A DNA stretch of 33,104 nucleotides from Zetaproteobacteria bacterium CG1_02_53_45 (GTDB lineage: Bacteria > Pseudomonadota > Zetaproteobacteria > Mariprofundales > Mariprofundaceae). The translations under genes and the position numbers were made by a program. The stretch covers positions 1 to 33,104 of the forward strand of contig MNWZ01000146.1 in the NCBI GenBank assembly GCA_001871925.1. The letters are read 5' to 3'. Position 1 is the first letter of the stretch; each line of letters opens with the position of its first letter. Positions 30,417 through 33,104 of the stretch are shown here, in pieces. The notes under the pieces were generated by a model. That model was not told the origin of the DNA. It saw only the letters and a list, made by a program, of their open reading frames with translations, and made no database searches.

Positions 30417-32249
30417 TTGACCGAACAACAGGCTGAAGCAGCGCCTGTGAGCGGAAAGCTGCCGGTTAAGACCAAGCTTGCCTGGGGTGTGGGCGGTTTC
30501 GGTGAGAATATCGCCAATGCCGCCATACTCTCGCTGGTATTTCCGATCTTTAACGTCGCCCTCGGTTTCAGTACGCTGGCTATCGGTCTGGCCATGGCGG
30601 TCTCTCGCATTGCCGATGCCATCATTGATCCGATCATCGGTAACCTGACCGACAATACCCGTTCGCGCTGGGGACGGCGCCGTCCATGGATGTTTGTCGG
30701 CTCCATCCTGATGACGCTGTTTTTCTCTGCCGTCTGGTTTTTACCCTCGCTGGTGCCGCAGCTGCCCAAACTGGTCACCGTGCATGTGCAATCGGAGACG
30801 GTGGTACAGAGTCCTGCATCAACCACCGCATTAAAAGACAGCCTGTCGTGGTATGTTGTCAGCAACAAGGATATCCGGCTCGGGCCTGACGCAACCTCCG
30901 GCAGCTTCAGCGTGGCATTGCGCCAGGCGCCTGAAACTGAGATGGCGTTCAGCATTGAACATGTGGCAAACGGCGGTATTCCGCCTGGCTTGAGCGTTTC
31001 GCCAGCGCAGCTGAGCTTCAGCCCGGAGAACTGGCAGGCAGCGCAAACCGTGACCGTCACTGCGCCGGATAGACTCGCGACAGGCGCGACTGAAGTCACC
31101 ACATCGCTACGCATTCTGCCGGCTGCCGATATGCTGGATTCTCCGCTGTTGCACAGGATCGGCATCACCTCCTGGTCGGCGTTATGGATGTTTGTAGCCT
31201 TTGCGTTGCTCTGTCTGCTCTTCTATTTCAGCTTCTCCGTATTTGTCATCCCCTATTCCGGCCTCGGCATCGAGCTGACGGACGATTATGCCGAGCGCAC
31301 CAATCTGCAGATCTACCGACTGGTTGCCTCCTTCTGCGCCAGCCTGCTGGTCGGTTATCTCTATCTCTGGTCGCAAATGGCCGGCGCCTGGCTGGGAGGT
31401 GATGAGGTGCTGGGCGTTCGCGTTGTCGGCATCGGCATCGGCCTGCTGGTTTTGATATCCACCATGCTTCCGGCCTTGTTATGCCGCGAACGTTTTGCCG
31501 ATATTGAGAAAAAGAAACATCACCTGTCACTATTCAAAGCCATCAAGCTCACGGCCGAGAACAGAAGTTTCCGCATGCTCATGGGCTCGGTCTTCTCGGT
31601 GTTCATGGGCCTGTTCTTCGCGCTGCCGTTTATGACCTATATCGGCATCTACCATGTCTGTCAGGGCGATAAAATGCTGGCAGCGGAGATCGGCGGTGTG
31701 ATGACTATCGTACAGGTCACCGGCCAGTTTCTCGCTATGCCGCTGATTTCATGGGCGAGTGAACGGGTGGATAAAAAGACCATTCTGTTCACCGGCCTCT
31801 CCATCTCCATTGTCGGTTATGCATCAAGCTGGTGGCTGTTCACGCCGGCAAATCCCTGGCTGCAGATTATCCCCGTGGTCGTGGCGGCCTGGGGATTGTG
31901 TGCCTGCTGGGCGGTCAACGGCTCGTTTGCGGCAGATATCTGTGATGAGGATGAACTGAATACGGGGCACCGTCGTGAAGGTGTTTACAGTGCGGTATTC
32001 GCGCTGGTCTATAAAACCGCGATCGGCATCGTGGCGCTGGGCAGCGGCGCCCTGCTGGCCTGGGCAGGCGTAGTCGGACAGGAAACCATGCTTGGCGAAG
32101 AGATACTGTTCAAGGTGCGTATAGCCTATCTGGCCATTCCGGTCGGCTTTTTGAGTCTGGCTGTGTTATCGATGTGGTTCTATCCGCTTACGCGTGAACG
32201 CGTAGAGGAGATCCAGTCACAATTGCGTCCCCCGCAGGATCAAAGCTGA
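30417..32249 (+). CDS. GPH-type sugar:cation symporter with beta-sandwich insertion
   Basis: A 610-residue transporter of the glycoside-pentoside-hexuronide family (usual size about 450-480). The family motif DPIIGNLTDNTRSRWGRRRP is at 71-90. The late helices contain WAVNGSFAADICDEDELNTGHRREGVYSA, typical of GPH proteins. Residues about 111-250, between helix 3 and helix 4, hold a soluble insertion. Its core GGIPPGLSVSPAQLSFSPENW is followed by QAAQTVTVTAPD, resembling the last strands of secreted Calx-beta/Ig-like repeats. By topology this loop is periplasmic. The TTG 30417 start is weakly supported; GTG 30447 is an alternative. Co-transcribed with GH130, so the substrate is probably an oligosaccharide. 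Confidence 0.88.
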   Translation: MTEQQAEAAPVSGKLPVKTKLAWGVGGFGENIANAAILSLVFPIFNVALGFSTLAIGLAMAVSRIADAIIDPIIGNLTDNTRSRWGRRRPWMFVGSILMTLFFSAVWFLPSLVPQLPKLVTVHVQSETVVQSPASTTALKDSLSWYVVSNKDIRLGPDATSGSFSVALRQAPETEMAFSIEHVANGGIPPGLSVSPAQLSFSPENWQAAQTVTVTAPDRLATGATEVTTSLRILPAADMLDSPLLHRIGITSWSALWMFVAFALLCLLFYFSFSVFVIPYSGLGIELTDDYAERTNLQIYRLVASFCASLLVGYLYLWSQMAGAWLGGDEVLGVRVVGIGIGLLVLISTMLPALLCRERFADIEKKKHHLSLFKAIKLTAENRSFRMLMGSVFSVFMGLFFALPFMTYIGIYHVCQGDKMLAAEIGGVMTIVQVTGQFLAMPLISWASERVDKKTILFTGLSISIVGYASSWWLFTPANPWLQIIPVVVAAWGLCACWAVNGSFAADICDEDELNTGHRREGVYSAVFALVYKTAIGIVALGSGALLAWAGVVGQETMLGEEILFKVRIAYLAIPVGFLSLAVLSMWFYPLTRERVEEIQSQLRPPQDQS

Positions 32250-32251
32250 TA

Positions 32252-32547
32252 TTAATTCGCCCGACTTTGCCAGTAGCCGGGCTTCCTGTGCAGATGTGCT
32301 ACTGCAACGATCAGCAACTCACCCCTCTTTCTAATCTGGTAAATCAATCCATAAGGAAAACGACGCAACCGGCAGCGGCGGGTTCGCCTGGACAACGGAT
32401 GCCATGCTTCTGGAAATGCTGCGATGCTGTTTATCGCATGGTCAGCTTCGCGAAGAAAATCATACCCAAGCCCCGGGCGTTCAACTCATAAAAGGCAATG
32501 GCTTCATCCAGCTCATGGCGCGCTGAATTCAGAAACCTGATGTTCAC
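32252..32547 (-). pseudogene. ParE/RelE-like toxin gene with 1-nt frameshift
   Basis: Reading from GTG 32547 gives NIRFLNSARHELDEAIAFYEL, a typical ParE opening, but this frame stops after about 40 codons. The next frame continues with RPGLGYDFLREADHAIN, then FPEAWHPL, YGLIYQIRKRGELLIVAVAH and LHRKPGYW, matching the rest of a ParE toxin through TAA at 32252. The switch lies at about 32478-32486; one missing base there, most simply an A after TTGAA, restores a 98-residue ORF. The gene therefore seems inactivated, unless it is a sequencing error. Its start overlaps the antitoxin stop (GTGA), the usual arrangement. Confidence 0.8.
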
Positions 32548-32762
32548 TTAGCCTTATACCGCGCCATCACCTCATGCACGGAAAGCGATGTTATTTCTCC
32601 CCGGTCATAAGCATCGATCCGGCTCTCTGCCTCCTCAGCCCAGAACGCATCAAGCACCTTGTCCGGCTGATCCAGACTTGCCAGCAACTCATCAACGAGC
32701 TCAATCCGACTTGCCGCTTCCAGAGACAAGGCATCCTTCAATATATTTTCAGGCACAGCCAT
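32544..32762 (-). CDS. Addiction-module antitoxin (TIGR02574-like)
   Basis: A 72-residue putative addiction-module component. ATG 32762 follows a GGGGGGAGAA ribosome site; a longer reading adds eight residues. The helical sequence ENILKDALSLEAASRIELVDELLASL, then FWAEEAESRIDAYDRGEI and a C-terminal SLSVHEVMARYK, are typical of the antitoxin partners of ParE-like toxins. The downstream toxin gene is frameshifted, leaving an apparently orphan antitoxin. Such antitoxins can still repress their promoter or neutralise related toxins elsewhere (inference). Confidence 0.85.
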   Translation of the reverse strand: MAVPENILKDALSLEAASRIELVDELLASLDQPDKVLDAFWAEEAESRIDAYDRGEITSLSVHEVMARYKAK

Positions 32763-32993
32763 TTCTCCCCCCCGATCAATCAACATCCACTTGTCTGTTC
32801 CGGCACCAGGCCCAGGGCAATCGCATTAAAATCATGAGCAGCCATTGGTTGCAAAAATGGTTATTTCGACAATAACAGATTAAATTTGGTTAAGACGGAG
32901 TGAGTGTTTCTTAGTCGAAATTTGTCTTCACGAATATAACAATTATCATTATAAAACAATGCTTTATACATCATTTTGTGGTAGCCTGACAAC

Positions 32994-33104
32994 ATGAAAA
33001 CACTCACTATTCCAACCACATCCATCATCTCACATTTCTCATCTATTGAAGACCCACGCATTGAAAGACGGAAACGACACGAGCTCAAGGACATCTTTTT
33101 TATC
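32994..33104 (+). CDS. ISAs1-family transposase, N-terminal part cut by window edge
   Basis: The first 37 codons from ATG 32994 to the right edge. The segment FSSIEDPRIERRKRHELKD matches the opening of ISAs1/H-repeat-associated transposases (HFxxIxDPRxxRxKxHxLxDIL). The DDE core would lie outside. The ribosome site is poor. The upstream stretch 32860-32990 is markedly AT-rich and should hold the left end of the element, but I could not identify its inverted repeat. Confidence 0.75.
   Translation, partial: MKTLTIPTTSIISHFSSIEDPRIERRKRHELKDIFFI

Noticed and set aside
29499-30428. 309-residue minus-strand ORF
   Set aside because: It is fully antisense to the GH130 gene and shows no domain pattern.
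30332-31168. 278-residue minus-strand ORF
   Set aside because: It is antisense to the transporter gene across the membrane segments and the insertion; no motif supports it.

Overview
The window is from a Gram-negative proteobacterium. Evidence is a BamB lipoprotein beside a YfgM-like protein and Der, RnfH/RatA, an MltD-type lytic transglycosylase, and the carboxynorspermidine-type spermidine route. The mixture recalls iron-oxidising Zetaproteobacteria (Mariprofundus-like), but no rRNA or strong marker is present, so that placement is a weak inference. No tRNA, rRNA or CRISPR array was seen. Each window edge cuts a different transposase gene: an IS5/IS4-like one on the left, minus strand, and an ISAs1-type one on the right, plus strand.

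Bases 1-9860 form an unusual signalling island. Six Roadblock/LC7 proteins (R1-R6, starting at 412, 787, 1277, 3349, 4566 and 9506) share about 9.5 kb with one MglA-like small GTPase (5799-6383), an unknown protein whose stop overlaps the GTPase start (5164-5799), a flavodiiron-type metallo-beta-lactamase (ODP) protein (3795-4544), and a minus-strand protein that appears to join a kinase-like fold to a calcineurin-like phosphatase (1681-3204). An MltD transglycosylase and a peptide-binding lipoprotein follow the GTPase and lead into R6. Inference: LC7 proteins act as scaffold or GAP for the GTPase, the ODP protein supplies an oxygen, NO or redox input, and the kinase/phosphatase resets or modifies the module. 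R1 and R6 both appear to start at non-canonical ATT/ATC codons.

Bases 9860-13500 hold alanine dehydrogenase (ald), an HD-GYP-like protein with altered metal-site residues, a membrane-anchored peroxiredoxin-like protein lacking the peroxidatic Cys, and agmatinase (speB). Agmatinase is divergent from a carboxy(nor)spermidine dehydrogenase and nspC (13654-16197); together they give agmatine to putrescine to carboxyspermidine to spermidine. A 171-bp element with imperfect 29-bp terminal inverted repeats lies between the last two. A 432-bp gene-free stretch with short inverted repeats follows.

Bases 16580-29325 are mostly minus-strand housekeeping: a pentapeptide-repeat protein, rnfH, ratA, der, bamB, a yfgM-like gene, an AI-2E/PerM permease, a DUF4149 protein, greA and carB. 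Then comes a tight three-gene operon of an ATP-grasp enzyme and two glycosyltransferase-fold proteins of the TIGR04283/TIGR04282 pair.

Bases 29433-32249 encode a GH130 glycoside phosphorylase-like enzyme and a GPH-type sugar transporter carrying a large beta-sandwich-like insertion between membrane segments 3 and 4. A toxin-antitoxin pair follows, in which the ParE-like toxin is broken by a 1-nt frameshift while the antitoxin is intact.
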